Below, one piece after another: positions 1 to 8,751 of a stretch of 34,762 nt of DNA. The stretch is from OLB6 sp964493635 (GTDB lineage: Bacteria > Bacteroidota > Ignavibacteria > Kapaibacteriales > Kapaibacteriaceae), in NCBI GenBank assembly GCA_964493635.1, contig CAZBOW010000024.1, forward strand, positions 1-34,762. The letters run 5' to 3'. How positions within the stretch are numbered: the stretch's first letter is position 1; each line of letters opens with the position of its first letter. The notes under the pieces are model-generated. The model ran no database searches. It worked only from the letters and a program-made list of their open reading frames with translations, and was not told the origin of the DNA. The translations under genes were made by a program, and so were the position numbers.

Positions 1-249
1 GGTGCGGAGGCTGGTCGGCTGTGGTTCCAGCTGTTCTACCTCGGTGTGATCACCTCGGCCATCGGATATGGATTGTGGTACTATGCCCTGACGAAACTGG
101 AAACCAGCAGTGTTGCTGTTTTCAATAATTTACAGCCCGTGCTGACAACTCTGCTGGCCTTCCTTGTGTTTGGCACGGAGCCGACGCTTACCTTCGTTGT
201 AGGCGGCGCCGTTGCTCTGGCCGGAGTGATTGTAACGCAGCGCGCATAA
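1..249 (+). CDS. EamA/DMT-family transporter, C-terminal end (partial)
   Basis: The reading frame is open from the first base of the window, so the 5' part lies outside it. The visible 82 residues hold two to three hydrophobic helices. They include the family-typical stretch around GYGLWYYALTKLETS, followed by NNLQPVLTTLLAFLVFGTEP, the signature of the last EamA helices in drug/metabolite exporters. These are inner-membrane proteins that export metabolites; the substrate cannot be told from this fragment. It ends with TAA, and the next gene starts about 37 bases downstream on the same strand. The family call is good, but no specific function is supported. Confidence 0.85.
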   Translation, partial: GAEAGRLWFQLFYLGVITSAIGYGLWYYALTKLETSSVAVFNNLQPVLTTLLAFLVFGTEPTLTFVVGGAVALAGVIVTQRA

Positions 250-286
250 ACCACCATCGTTGTTCATCGATCTTGCGGAGGACCGG

Positions 287-829
287 ATGCGTATTCGTCG
301 AGAACATTCCCTTGGAGTCGTTGTTGACATCCAACAGCGACTCTTCCCGCACATTCACGAGCACGAAGCCCTAGCGCAACGCTGTGCCATGCTCATCCGC
401 GGGCTTCAGATTCTGGATGTGCCGCTGGTGGTCACACAGCAGTATACCAAGGGCTTGGGACCAACGATCTCCGTGATCGATGAGGCACTGGGCACCTACG
501 TCCCGCACGAGAAGATGAGTTTCTCCATTACGGGGAACCCCGACGTCGAGTCGCGCATCCTTGGCTCGCACGGACATCATGTGATCGTCTTCGGGATCGA
601 AACGCACGTCTGCGTGCTGCAAAGCGTCTTGGACATCCTAGCCCAAGGCCGGCAGGCCATTGTTGTGGAGGACTGCGTATCGTCGCGCCGCGCCAATGAC
701 AAGCACATTGCCATTGAACGCATGCGCAGTGCCGGTGCAGTGATCACCACGGCTGAGTCGTTGTTGTTTGAACTTCTTGAAGAAGCAGGTACGGAAACGT
801 TTAAGCGCATTTCGGCACTTGTAAAGTGA
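287..829 (+). CDS. Isochorismatase-family (cysteine) hydrolase, YcaC-like
   Basis: A cytosolic alpha/beta hydrolase of the isochorismatase-like superfamily, 180 residues. I place the catalytic triad at D14 (in VVVDIQQRLF), K76 (in PHEKMSFS) and C109 (in FGIETHVCVLQ). The Glu-Thr before the cysteine region fits the conserved cis-peptide turn. Members cleave amides or vinyl ethers (nicotinamide, carbamoyl compounds, isochorismate), and the substrate here is unknown. I chose ATG 287 over an upstream TTG at 260 because GGAGG sits about six bases before it and the conserved fold starts directly after. The stop lies 17 bases before the acetyl-CoA synthetase start, so the two are probably co-transcribed. 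Confidence 0.85.
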   Translation: MRIRREHSLGVVVDIQQRLFPHIHEHEALAQRCAMLIRGLQILDVPLVVTQQYTKGLGPTISVIDEALGTYVPHEKMSFSITGNPDVESRILGSHGHHVIVFGIETHVCVLQSVLDILAQGRQAIVVEDCVSSRRANDKHIAIERMRSAGAVITTAESLLFELLEEAGTETFKRISALVK

Positions 830-846
830 TCCCAAGGGTAGAGGAC

Positions 847-2817
847 ATGTCGCACCACATTGATTCGGTTCTGACGGAACACCGCACCTTCCCACCATCG
901 AAGGAGTTTCAAGCCGGTGCTCACATCTCTGGTGCTGCGGCTCTTGGTAAACTTCAACGAGCGGCCAGCGCAGATCCCGTGGCCTTTTGGGCAAAACAGG
1001 CTGAACACCTCCACTGGCAAGCCCCTTGGAAGACCACCTTGCAGTGGACCTTCCCGCGCGCTGCGTGGTTCAAGGGCGGTCGGATCAATGCCGCCGAAAA
1101 CTGCCTGGATCGCCACCTATCCACCGCACGGGCGAATAAGGCCGCACTCATCTGGGAGGGCGAGCCCGGGGAAACCCGCACGCTCACGTATCGCCAGCTC
1201 CACCGCGAAGTCTGCCGAGCGGCGAATATGCTGCTCTCTCTTGGCGTGAAGCGGGGGGACGTGGTGGGCATCTACATGGGTATGGTGCCCGAGGCCGTGA
1301 TTGCCATGCTGGCCTGTGCACGGATCGGTGCCACGCACAACGTGGTGTTCGGTGGCTTTTCGGCCGACGCCGTTGCCGAGCGAATGAACGATTCTGGTGC
1401 CGTTGTTCTGATTACGCAGGATGGGGCTTGGCGGCGTGGTGCCATCGTGGAGCTCAAACAGGCTGCCGATGCCGCCGTGCGGAAGTGTCCGAAGATTCGT
1501 CACATGGTGGTGGTCCAGCGAACAGGACAAACCGTAGCGATGAAGGCCGGGCGCGATCACTGGTGGCATGAGCTCCTTGCTGCGGCATCAGGCTCGCATC
1601 GTGCCAAGGGGTTTGATTCCGAGCATCCGCTCTTCATCCTCTACACCAGCGGGTCCACCGGCAAACCAAAGGGAATTCTGCATACCACCGGCGGCTACCT
1701 CACGCAGGTGGCCTGGACGGCAAAGCATGTGTTCGACCTCCGAGACACGGACGTCTACTTCTGCACGGCCGACATCGGATGGATTACGGGTCACTCCTAT
1801 ATCGTCTATGGCCCACTGGCCAACGGCGCTACGGTATTGATGTACGAGGGAGCGCCGACGTATCCGGAGCCAGATCGGTTGTGGGCAATGGTTGAACGTC
1901 ATCAGGCAACGATCTTCTACACGGCTCCAACGGCCATCCGGGCCTTCATGAAGAGTGGAGAGTCGTGGCCAGCACAACATAACCTGACGAGTCTGCGGCT
2001 TCTGGGTACGGTGGGGGAGCCCATCAACCCGGAGGCCTGGATGTGGTATCACTCCGTGATCGGCGGTGGTCGATGTCCGGTGGTGGACACGTGGTGGCAA
2101 ACCGAGACGGGGGCCATCATGGTTGCTCCGTTGCCGGGTGCCACAACCACCCTGCCGGGCACCGCCACACAGCCCCTTCCCGGTATCATCATGGACGTTG
2201 TCCGAAAGGATGGTACTCCCTGTGCCGCCAATGAAGGGGGCTTGCTGGTGGTGAAGCATCCGTGGCCATCGATGCTGCGTACGGTCTTTGGCGACCGATC
2301 GCGCTATCGATCGACCTACTGGAGTGATTTTCCGAAGCGCGGGTCCCATCCCGGCTGGTATTTCACCGGCGACGGGGCGCGCAAGGATGCGCGCGGTAAC
2401 ATCTGGATCATGGGTCGCGTGGACGACGTGGTGAATGTCAGTGGGCATCGACTCGGTACGGCCGAGATCGAGAGTGCACTGGTCAGTCATCGATTGGTGG
2501 CCGAGGCGGCCGTGGTTGCTCGTCCGGACGACCTGAAGGGACAGGCACTGGTAGCCTTCGTGACCCTCAAACAGGGGGCTAGTCGCTCTAACTTGGCTCG
2601 GCTCGCCGAGGAATTGCGCACGCATGTTGGCCGGGAGATTGGGCACATTGCCAAACCCGATGCCATCCGATTCACCGAGGCGCTGCCAAAAACACGCAGC
2701 GGGAAAATCATGCGTCGACTGCTGCGCGAGCTGGTATCCGGAGGAACGGTGATGGGCGATACCACAACGTTGGAAGACATGTCGGTCCTAGAACAGCTAC
2801 GACAAGACGATGAATAG
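847..2817 (+). CDS. acs: Acetyl-CoA synthetase (AMP-forming)
   Basis: Activates acetate with ATP and CoA through an acetyl-AMP intermediate in the cytosol. At 656 residues it has the usual Acs length. The phosphate loop YTSGSTGKPKG is at 266-276 and the acyl-pocket motif DTWWQTETG at 414-422. The Trp pair there is typical of acetate-specific enzymes rather than propionate or longer-chain ones. TGDGARKD is at 507-514, the hinge region precedes GRVDDVVNVSGHR, and TRSGKIMRR near 617-625 carries the lysine (K620) that is acetylated to inactivate Acs in many bacteria. I prefer ATG 847, preceded by AAGGG and GAGGA, over GTG 826, which overlaps the upstream stop. A propionyl-CoA synthetase is the main alternative but is less likely given the Trp. 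Confidence 0.93.
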   Translation: MSHHIDSVLTEHRTFPPSKEFQAGAHISGAAALGKLQRAASADPVAFWAKQAEHLHWQAPWKTTLQWTFPRAAWFKGGRINAAENCLDRHLSTARANKAALIWEGEPGETRTLTYRQLHREVCRAANMLLSLGVKRGDVVGIYMGMVPEAVIAMLACARIGATHNVVFGGFSADAVAERMNDSGAVVLITQDGAWRRGAIVELKQAADAAVRKCPKIRHMVVVQRTGQTVAMKAGRDHWWHELLAAASGSHRAKGFDSEHPLFILYTSGSTGKPKGILHTTGGYLTQVAWTAKHVFDLRDTDVYFCTADIGWITGHSYIVYGPLANGATVLMYEGAPTYPEPDRLWAMVERHQATIFYTAPTAIRAFMKSGESWPAQHNLTSLRLLGTVGEPINPEAWMWYHSVIGGGRCPVVDTWWQTETGAIMVAPLPGATTTLPGTATQPLPGIIMDVVRKDGTPCAANEGGLLVVKHPWPSMLRTVFGDRSRYRSTYWSDFPKRGSHPGWYFTGDGARKDARGNIWIMGRVDDVVNVSGHRLGTAEIESALVSHRLVAEAAVVARPDDLKGQALVAFVTLKQGASRSNLARLAEELRTHVGREIGHIAKPDAIRFTEALPKTRSGKIMRRLLRELVSGGTVMGDTTTLEDMSVLEQLRQDDE

Positions 2818-2843
2818 CACGACTCACCGTTAGCGGGGAACCT

Positions 2844-5354
2844 ATGCACAACGCCGTAATCATGGCAGGCGGCTTCGGCACGCGCCTTCGGCCCCTTACA
2901 ATGTCCATTCCCAAGCCGATGGTCCCGCTGGCCAATCGCCCAATGATGGGCCACATCGTCAATCTGCTCAAGCAGCACGGCATTACGAAGATGGTATCGG
3001 TGCTGTACTTTCAGCCGGAAGAGATCACCACGTACTTCGCAGACGGCGCCGAGCATGGTGTGCAAATGGACTACGTAACGGCTGAGGCTGATTACGGGAC
3101 GGCCGGCAGTGTCAAGAATGCGCAGCATAAGCTGCGTGAGCCCTTCATCATTATTTCCGGTGATGTACTGACAGACTTCGATCTGACGGCGGCCATTGAC
3201 TTCCACCGGCAAAAGGGTGCCATGGCTACCATCGTGCTCACACGGGTGCCACAGCCACTGCAGTATGGAATTGTGATGACCACCAATGATGGTCGCATCA
3301 GCCGATTCCTCGAGAAGCCATCGTGGGGCGAGGTCTTCAGTGATACCATTAACACCGGCATCTACATTCTCGAGCCCGAGGTTCTTGATCTGATTCCCGA
3401 GAAGACCGAGTACGACTTTAGTCAGAATCTCTTTCCGGCGATGTTGGAGAAGGGGCTTCCCCTCTACGGATACATTGCTGATGGGTACTGGAAGGACATT
3501 GGCAATCTGCAGGAGTATCAGCAGGCCCATTACGATGTGCTTGCCGGGAAGGTCCAGGTGAGTATTCCCGGAACACCGTGCGACTCGTCCGTGTGTGGTG
3601 CAGGACTGACGATCGATCCAACGGCCCATCTTGAGGGCTTGGTTGTGATCGGCAACAACGTAACCATCGGACCCAATGTTCGCCTGAGTAACTGTGTACT
3701 GGGCGACAACGTCGTGATTGGAGCGGGCACGTCCATGACGGGCACCGTCCTGTGGAAGGGCGTTCGGGTAGGAGACTTCACGGACATTGCCAATACCGTG
3801 GTGTGTAACGGCACAACGATTGGGAATCACGTGGCGATCCTCGACAACGTGATTATCGCCGAAGAGTGTGTGATCGAGGACCACGCCCGGCTGCTGTCGA
3901 ACATTAAACTCTGGCCGCGCAAGGTGGTGGAAGCCGAAGCGGTGCTGGCCCGCAGCTTGGTGATGGAGGAGCGTTGGGCTAAAGAACTCTTCACGGACGC
4001 TCGGATTTCGGGCAAGAGCAACATCGACATGAACCCGGAGTTTGCTGCTAAGCTGGGTGCTGCCCTCGGCACCATGCTGGGTGCCGGAACGCTTGTTGTG
4101 GCTAGCCGGGACGACGATGCCGTATCGCGGATGGTGAAGCGCTCGATCACGGCCGGCCTGATGAGTGCTGGCGTCAGTGCGGTGGATCTGCAATCGATGT
4201 CGATTCCACAAACGCGACAGGAGATGAAGTCCGGCCGGTTTGTGGCCGGGTTCCATGTGCGCAGATCGCCGAAAAACGAGGGGCAGACCGATATCATCCT
4301 GTTTGGCAAGGATGGCAGGGACCTGCCTCTTGCCTCGACCAAAAAGATCGAGCGGTTTTTCTACGGCGAGGATATTCGCCGGGCATCCTACGATCAGGTT
4401 GGCCGACTATCGTTTTCCGAGCATAGCATCAGCAACTACGTCGAGCGGGTTCTGGCGCATCTGGATGTGGATGTTATCAAGGCCAAGCGCTATGCACTGC
4501 TGGTAGACTACTCCCACGGCCTGGCTGCGCCGGTGTTCCCACAGATTCTGGGGGAACTGGATTGCCGAGTCCTAGCTATGAATAGCTATGTGGACGTAAG
4601 CCACTTCGCCGATCCGATGCAGGAGGTCCTACAACAGTCCTCCACAATCATGCAGTCGCTGGGCTATCAGATTGGATATAAGATTGATCCTGGTGCTGAA
4701 AAGATCGGTATGGTCGATGAGCGAGGCATTTGGTTTACTGGCCTTCGACTCCTGACGATTGTCACAAAACTGTTTCTGGAAACACACCGCCACCAAGAGC
4801 CCTACACCATTGCCGTGCCCGTGCAGGCCACGCAGGAGATCGACCTGATCGCTGCCGAGTATAATGTGCGGATTCAGCGGATTCGTAACTCGCACGCTGC
4901 CATGATGGAAGCCACGCGCGATCCCGCTGTGCTGTTCGCTGGCGGCACGCGAGGCAATTTCATTTTCCCGGACTTCCTCTCTGCCAGTGATGGCATGTAC
5001 AGCGCCTGCTACATCATGTACCTGTTGGCCGTCAGCGGCCACACCTTGAGCGACCTGGATCAGCAGCTACCGAAGCGATTTCAGGCTACGACGTCCGTGC
5101 CCTGTAAATGGGAGGTGAAGGGAACGGTCATGCGCCATGCCATGGACTACTCCGAGGGGATGCAACGCGTCCTGATTGATGGTGTGCAACTGTTGGAAGG
5201 AAGTTCCTCGGTACTTTTGTTGCCCGATCGGGAGCATGCTCTCTTTTCGGTAACCGCCGAGGCGAACTCGGCAGCAGAGGCGGAGGAGCTTCGCGATCGC
5301 TATGCCGCCCTGGTTGTACAGTGGCAGAACTCGAAAGCAGCATCATGGACTTGA
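2844..5354 (+). CDS. ManC-like sugar-1-phosphate nucleotidyltransferase fused to phosphomannomutase-like domain
   Basis: An 836-residue fusion. Residues 1-235 are a GT-A nucleotidyltransferase: the NTP loop GGFGTRLRPLT at 9-19, SGDVL with the metal aspartate near 105-109, and EKP near 157-159. Residues 250-350 are left-handed beta-helix hexapeptide repeats (NNVTIGPNVRLSN and similar). Residues 395-836 follow the phosphomannomutase fold but lack its hallmarks. The phosphoserine loop TASHNP is replaced by HVRRSP at 471-476, and the metal loop DPDADR by DPGAEK at 615-620. Such long fusions are usually annotated as mannose-1-phosphate guanylyltransferase and feed GDP-mannose and glycan synthesis. 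A glucose-1-phosphate specificity is possible. ATG 2844 has GGGGAA upstream. The end overlaps the next gene by 10 bases. Confidence 0.88.
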   Translation: MHNAVIMAGGFGTRLRPLTMSIPKPMVPLANRPMMGHIVNLLKQHGITKMVSVLYFQPEEITTYFADGAEHGVQMDYVTAEADYGTAGSVKNAQHKLREPFIIISGDVLTDFDLTAAIDFHRQKGAMATIVLTRVPQPLQYGIVMTTNDGRISRFLEKPSWGEVFSDTINTGIYILEPEVLDLIPEKTEYDFSQNLFPAMLEKGLPLYGYIADGYWKDIGNLQEYQQAHYDVLAGKVQVSIPGTPCDSSVCGAGLTIDPTAHLEGLVVIGNNVTIGPNVRLSNCVLGDNVVIGAGTSMTGTVLWKGVRVGDFTDIANTVVCNGTTIGNHVAILDNVIIAEECVIEDHARLLSNIKLWPRKVVEAEAVLARSLVMEERWAKELFTDARISGKSNIDMNPEFAAKLGAALGTMLGAGTLVVASRDDDAVSRMVKRSITAGLMSAGVSAVDLQSMSIPQTRQEMKSGRFVAGFHVRRSPKNEGQTDIILFGKDGRDLPLASTKKIERFFYGEDIRRASYDQVGRLSFSEHSISNYVERVLAHLDVDVIKAKRYALLVDYSHGLAAPVFPQILGELDCRVLAMNSYVDVSHFADPMQEVLQQSSTIMQSLGYQIGYKIDPGAEKIGMVDERGIWFTGLRLLTIVTKLFLETHRHQEPYTIAVPVQATQEIDLIAAEYNVRIQRIRNSHAAMMEATRDPAVLFAGGTRGNFIFPDFLSASDGMYSACYIMYLLAVSGHTLSDLDQQLPKRFQATTSVPCKWEVKGTVMRHAMDYSEGMQRVLIDGVQLLEGSSSVLLLPDREHALFSVTAEANSAAEAEELRDRYAALVVQWQNSKAASWT

Positions 5355-5818
5355 AAGTAACGGACATCCTCATCCCGACGACAGTTCAGTTAGATCTTGT
5401 TGCCGCGGACAAAACGGATGTACTCACGCAGTTGGTCGACCTTGTCGTTAGCACAGGGAAGGTGTCCGATCGTGATGCCCTGCTCAAGGTTATCCTTGAT
5501 CGGGAGCGGCTGATGTCCACGGGCATTGGCTACGGTGTGGCGCTTCCTCATGGCAAGAGTAGCGTTGTGCAGACGTCGCTGGCGGCTTTAGCCGTCCTGC
5601 GCACGCCCATCGACTTCGACGCTCTCGACGATAAGCCGGTGAACATTGTTCTCCTGCTTGTTGGTACCGAGGAGGCTGTGGGTGCTCACCTGCGGCTGCT
5701 CAGTCGCATTTCCCGCATGGTGGGGTCGGAGCAGTTCCGCTCGGATCTTCTGGGTGCACGAACGGTCGAGGATGTCCTGGACCTTTTTGGGACCTACGAA
5801 GAAGAACGGGCGTCGTAA
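5345..5818 (+). CDS. ptsN: PTS EIIA-type protein, PtsN-like
   Basis: 157 residues with the EIIA-2 (mannitol/fructose/nitrogen) fold. The phosphoacceptor histidine is H69 in GYGVALPHGKS, preceded by RERLMSTGIG, a strongly conserved block of PtsN-like proteins. Members act as cytosolic phosphorelay regulators, accepting phosphate from HPr-like NPr and controlling transport or transcription rather than moving sugar. No EI or HPr gene is visible in the window, so the regulatory role is inferred from the family. I take ATG 5345; an in-frame GTG at 5321 would add eight residues outside the fold. The start lies inside the end of the preceding fusion gene, and the stop TAA overlaps the hisS ATG, which suggests translational coupling. 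Confidence 0.85.
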   Translation: MDLKVTDILIPTTVQLDLVAADKTDVLTQLVDLVVSTGKVSDRDALLKVILDRERLMSTGIGYGVALPHGKSSVVQTSLAALAVLRTPIDFDALDDKPVNIVLLLVGTEEAVGAHLRLLSRISRMVGSEQFRSDLLGARTVEDVLDLFGTYEEERAS

Positions 5819-7104
5819 TGATGAAGGCAGTGCGTGGCATGCGCGATGTGTTCGGAGACGAGATCGCTACGTGGCATCGTCTGGAACACATCTTCCGTCA
5901 GGTGTCGGCAGCGTTTGGCTACCACGAGTTCCGCACACCCATGCTGGAACACACCGAGCTCTTTGCGCGTGGTGTCGGCGAGGGTTCCGACATCGTCGGC
6001 AAGGAAATGTACACCTTCCTTGATCGCGGTGGCGACTCGGTAACCATGCGCCCGGAAATGACGGCGCCAATCGTACGAGCGGCACTCGAACACCACCTGC
6101 TGCGGCACCAGCCAACCTCGCGCCTGTGGTACTATGGTCCGCTGTTTCGCTACGAGCGTCCCCAGAAGGGTCGGTACCGGCAGTTTCACCAGTTCGGTGC
6201 CGAGCTGTTGGGTTCCCCGCATCCAGAGGCCGATGCCGAAATCATTACACTGGCAGTCGAAACCCTGCGTGCCGCCGGATTGAACCTGACCGAGGACGTC
6301 GCACTGGAGATCAATACCCTTGGCACGGCCTCGACGCGTGAGGCCTACCGCCATGCACTGGTGCAACACTTCACGGCCCATCGCGCGTCGCTGAGCGAGG
6401 ATAGTCAGCGCCGACTGGAAACCAATCCGTTGCGAATTCTGGACTCGAAGCATCCCGACGATCAGCGTTTCATTGCTGATGCGCCGGCGCTGCGTACGCA
6501 CCTCGACGCCGCAGCTCAGGTACATTTCGACACCGTGCGCGTGTTGCTCGATGCAGCCGGTATTCCCTTCACCATCAACGATCGGTTGGTGCGGGGCCTT
6601 GACTATTACAGCCACACGGTGTTTGAAATCACCACCACGCAGTTGGGCTCGCAGAATGCGGTGTGTGGTGGAGGTCGGTACGATCCGCTGTTTGAGATGG
6701 TGGGTGGTACGCCAGCTCCGGCCGTGGGTTTCTCCATCGGTGTGGAGCGGCTGGTACTGCTGCTGGAACAGATGGAAGGGGGCTTGCCACCGGCGGCTCC
6801 GATGCAGGTGGCCGTTGTTGCGCTCTCGGACGAGGCACGGCTGCCCGCCCACCTGGTGGCTCTGCGTCTGCGGCGTCACGGGCTTACGGTGATCACCGAT
6901 GTGCAACGCCGATCGGCCAAGGCGCAGCTCAACTCCGCTGCCAAGGATCAGACCGTATTTGCCGTGCTTCTGGGCACCGATGAACTTGCTGCCGATACGG
7001 TTACGGTCAAGAACCTTGCCGCAGCGTCGCAGGAAACCATTCCTGCAGCCCAGCTGCCCCAGTATTTGCAGCAGCATCTGCAGCCGAATCGTGCGGAGAG
7101 GTAA
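5818..7104 (+). CDS. hisS: Histidyl-tRNA synthetase
   Basis: Class II aminoacyl-tRNA synthetase charging tRNA-His, 428 residues, the normal length. Visible motifs are MRPEMTAPIVRAA (78-90), the motif-2 region RYERPQKGRYRQFHQFGAE (111-129), the HisRS-specific block LVRGLDYYSHTVFEI (257-271), GGGRYDPL (284-291) and motif 3 GFSIGVERL (304-312). The C-terminal anticodon-binding domain follows from about 330 (PMQVAVVALSDEA and onward). The start codon overlaps the ptsN stop (TAATG), and a second ATG follows at once, so the exact initiator is uncertain by one codon. The stop is two bases from the next gene. Confidence 0.97.
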   Translation: MMKAVRGMRDVFGDEIATWHRLEHIFRQVSAAFGYHEFRTPMLEHTELFARGVGEGSDIVGKEMYTFLDRGGDSVTMRPEMTAPIVRAALEHHLLRHQPTSRLWYYGPLFRYERPQKGRYRQFHQFGAELLGSPHPEADAEIITLAVETLRAAGLNLTEDVALEINTLGTASTREAYRHALVQHFTAHRASLSEDSQRRLETNPLRILDSKHPDDQRFIADAPALRTHLDAAAQVHFDTVRVLLDAAGIPFTINDRLVRGLDYYSHTVFEITTTQLGSQNAVCGGGRYDPLFEMVGGTPAPAVGFSIGVERLVLLLEQMEGGLPPAAPMQVAVVALSDEARLPAHLVALRLRRHGLTVITDVQRRSAKAQLNSAAKDQTVFAVLLGTDELAADTVTVKNLAAASQETIPAAQLPQYLQQHLQPNRAER

Positions 7105-7106
7105 TC

Positions 7107-7514
7107 ATGAGCATAGCTCCCGAACCTGAGTATCGAGTACGCATTCAGCGTGCGACGCATCCGGAGTCGGGAGCCGACGCCGTGATGATCGACATCCAAA
7201 CCATACGCGAGTTTACGTCGTTTGCCTACCAGCTGTCGGTGCGGACGGAAACGTCGTCCTCCGGAGACGTGGCCGATCTCTACATCGGTGGGTTAACGAT
7301 TCCACCCGTGGGAAGGCCCCAGCCCGGTCCTGCTCGAGCTCGGATCTATCTGCCCGAGCCCCCTACCGGAGTCGTGCGGTGTCGGATTCATGTGAAGAAG
7401 CATGTCAGCGATGTCCACGTGCGCTTGGTAGACGACGGGGTTGTTCTTGAGCGCATGGATGGTGAACACAGTGTTGTTGCGGTGGATGTAGGAAGCCGGC
7501 ATGATCAGGCGTAG
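7107..7514 (+). CDS. Uncharacterised beta-rich protein upstream of histidine kinase
   Basis: I do not recognise this 135-residue protein. It has no signal peptide and no membrane helix. It alternates polar and hydrophobic residues as in beta-sheet proteins, with a Pro/Gly-rich centre (PPVGRPQPGPARARIYLPEPP). It is a real gene by context: GGAGAGG lies five bases before ATG 7107, it starts two bases after hisS, and its last 14 bases overlap the start of the histidine kinase. The overlap suggests that its level is tied to that of the kinase, perhaps as a partner or as part of the same signalling step. That is inference only; the sequence shows no catalytic motif. Confidence 0.7.
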   Translation: MSIAPEPEYRVRIQRATHPESGADAVMIDIQTIREFTSFAYQLSVRTETSSSGDVADLYIGGLTIPPVGRPQPGPARARIYLPEPPTGVVRCRIHVKKHVSDVHVRLVDDGVVLERMDGEHSVVAVDVGSRHDQA

Positions 7515-8751
7515 GGCCTCAACGGCAACACTACCGGCCGACCGTGTGCGGATTGTGGGAGCCTCGATCTCCAAATGGCAGATCAAGGTTGTCCTTACCG
7601 TGCTCGGCCTTGGTATCATGGGGTTGGTGTTATCCTACACCAAGCTGATTGTAGATGATCTGGTCGACAATGAGCTCCGCACGGTGGACCTCTATGCCGG
7701 ACTGCTTGCACGGTCGGCGCAGGAAGCCAACGATCAGGAGCTCCTGTTCTACCTTGATCGTGCGTATTCGTCGATCCACTTTCCAGTGGTGATCACCGAT
7801 GCTGCCGAGCAGCCGATCTATCCGTACCAGCAATTCCTGTTGAACGTTAGTATCGACACCACTGCGTCCGTCGATGCGCAGCGACGGCAGTTAGTGCAGC
7901 TGATCGCCGAGATGAAGCAGGAGTACGAGCCGTACGAGATTGTCGATCCTGACGGTGCCGTGATTCAAAAGATCTTCTACACGAACTCTGCCATCGTGCG
8001 ACGGCTGCGCTTCATGCCGTTTGTGGAGATCCTCGTGGTGACCGTCTTCATCTTCATTGGCTACCTCGCCTTTAGTACGATCCGTCGCAGCGAGGAATCC
8101 AATATCTGGGTGGGAATGGCCAAGGAAGCGGCCCATCAGCTGGGGACGCCGCTGTCGAGCTTGCTGGCATGGTTGGAGATTCTTCGCAGCAGTGCGGACC
8201 GTCCCGACATGGTGGAGACAACCATCGGACAGATGGAGGAGGATGTTTCCCGCCTGAATGTGATCGCTAACCGCTTTTCGAAGATCGGTTCGCAGCCACA
8301 GCGCGTGGAAATGCCCTTGGCCCCGGAGATTGAACGGGTGTGTCGGTACTTCGATACGCGGCTTCCCAACCTGGGGCGGCGCGTCGTCATCGAGCGCGAT
8401 CTCGATCCCGCAGCATCGTGCATGGTAAGCTCCGATCTCTTTGCGTGGGTCTTAGAAAACCTGATCAAGAACGCCACCGAGGCCATGGATCGCAAGGACG
8501 GCAAGATTCAGATCGTCCTGCGGCCCCGTCCGAAGGGTGGAGTGTTGATCCTCTTCTCGGATAATGGCAAAGGCATGACGGCGGCTGAACGTAAACTGGC
8601 CTTCCAGCCGGGCTACACCACAAAGCGCCGCGGATGGGGACTGGGTCTGTCGCTGTCGCGACGTATCATTGAGGAGTATCATCGCGGAAAGCTGTTTATC
8701 CGTGATTCGCAGCCCGGCATTGGCACCACCTTCCAGATCGAGATTCCGTAA
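7501..8751 (+). CDS. Membrane-bound sensor histidine kinase
   Basis: 416 residues. A membrane helix at about 28-48 and another at about 172-194 enclose a roughly 120-residue extracytoplasmic sensor domain, and no clear HAMP domain follows. The phosphoacceptor is about H212 in the box KEAAHQLGTPLSSLLAWLE, a variant seen in many Bacteroidota kinases. The HATPase_c domain shows the N box ENLIKNATEAM, G1 SDNGKGM and G2 GWGLGLSLSRRIIEEYH, so ATP binding looks intact. It autophosphorylates on His and passes phosphate to a response regulator, but none lies nearby, so it is an orphan by position. AGGAAG precedes ATG 7501. The TAA overlaps the ftsW start, which suggests co-expression with a division gene; the signal is unknown. 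Confidence 0.92.
   Translation: MIRRRASTATLPADRVRIVGASISKWQIKVVLTVLGLGIMGLVLSYTKLIVDDLVDNELRTVDLYAGLLARSAQEANDQELLFYLDRAYSSIHFPVVITDAAEQPIYPYQQFLLNVSIDTTASVDAQRRQLVQLIAEMKQEYEPYEIVDPDGAVIQKIFYTNSAIVRRLRFMPFVEILVVTVFIFIGYLAFSTIRRSEESNIWVGMAKEAAHQLGTPLSSLLAWLEILRSSADRPDMVETTIGQMEEDVSRLNVIANRFSKIGSQPQRVEMPLAPEIERVCRYFDTRLPNLGRRVVIERDLDPAASCMVSSDLFAWVLENLIKNATEAMDRKDGKIQIVLRPRPKGGVLILFSDNGKGMTAAERKLAFQPGYTTKRRGWGLGLSLSRRIIEEYHRGKLFIRDSQPGIGTTFQIEIP

Noticed and set aside
1588..2646. A 352-residue antisense frame within acs
   Set aside because: A shadow of the acs coding sequence, with no domain and no ribosome site.
2487..4256. A 589-residue antisense reading frame under acs and the ManC-like gene
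   Set aside because: It spans two well-supported genes, has no recognisable domain and has low-complexity His/Arg-rich composition typical of shadow frames in GC-rich DNA.
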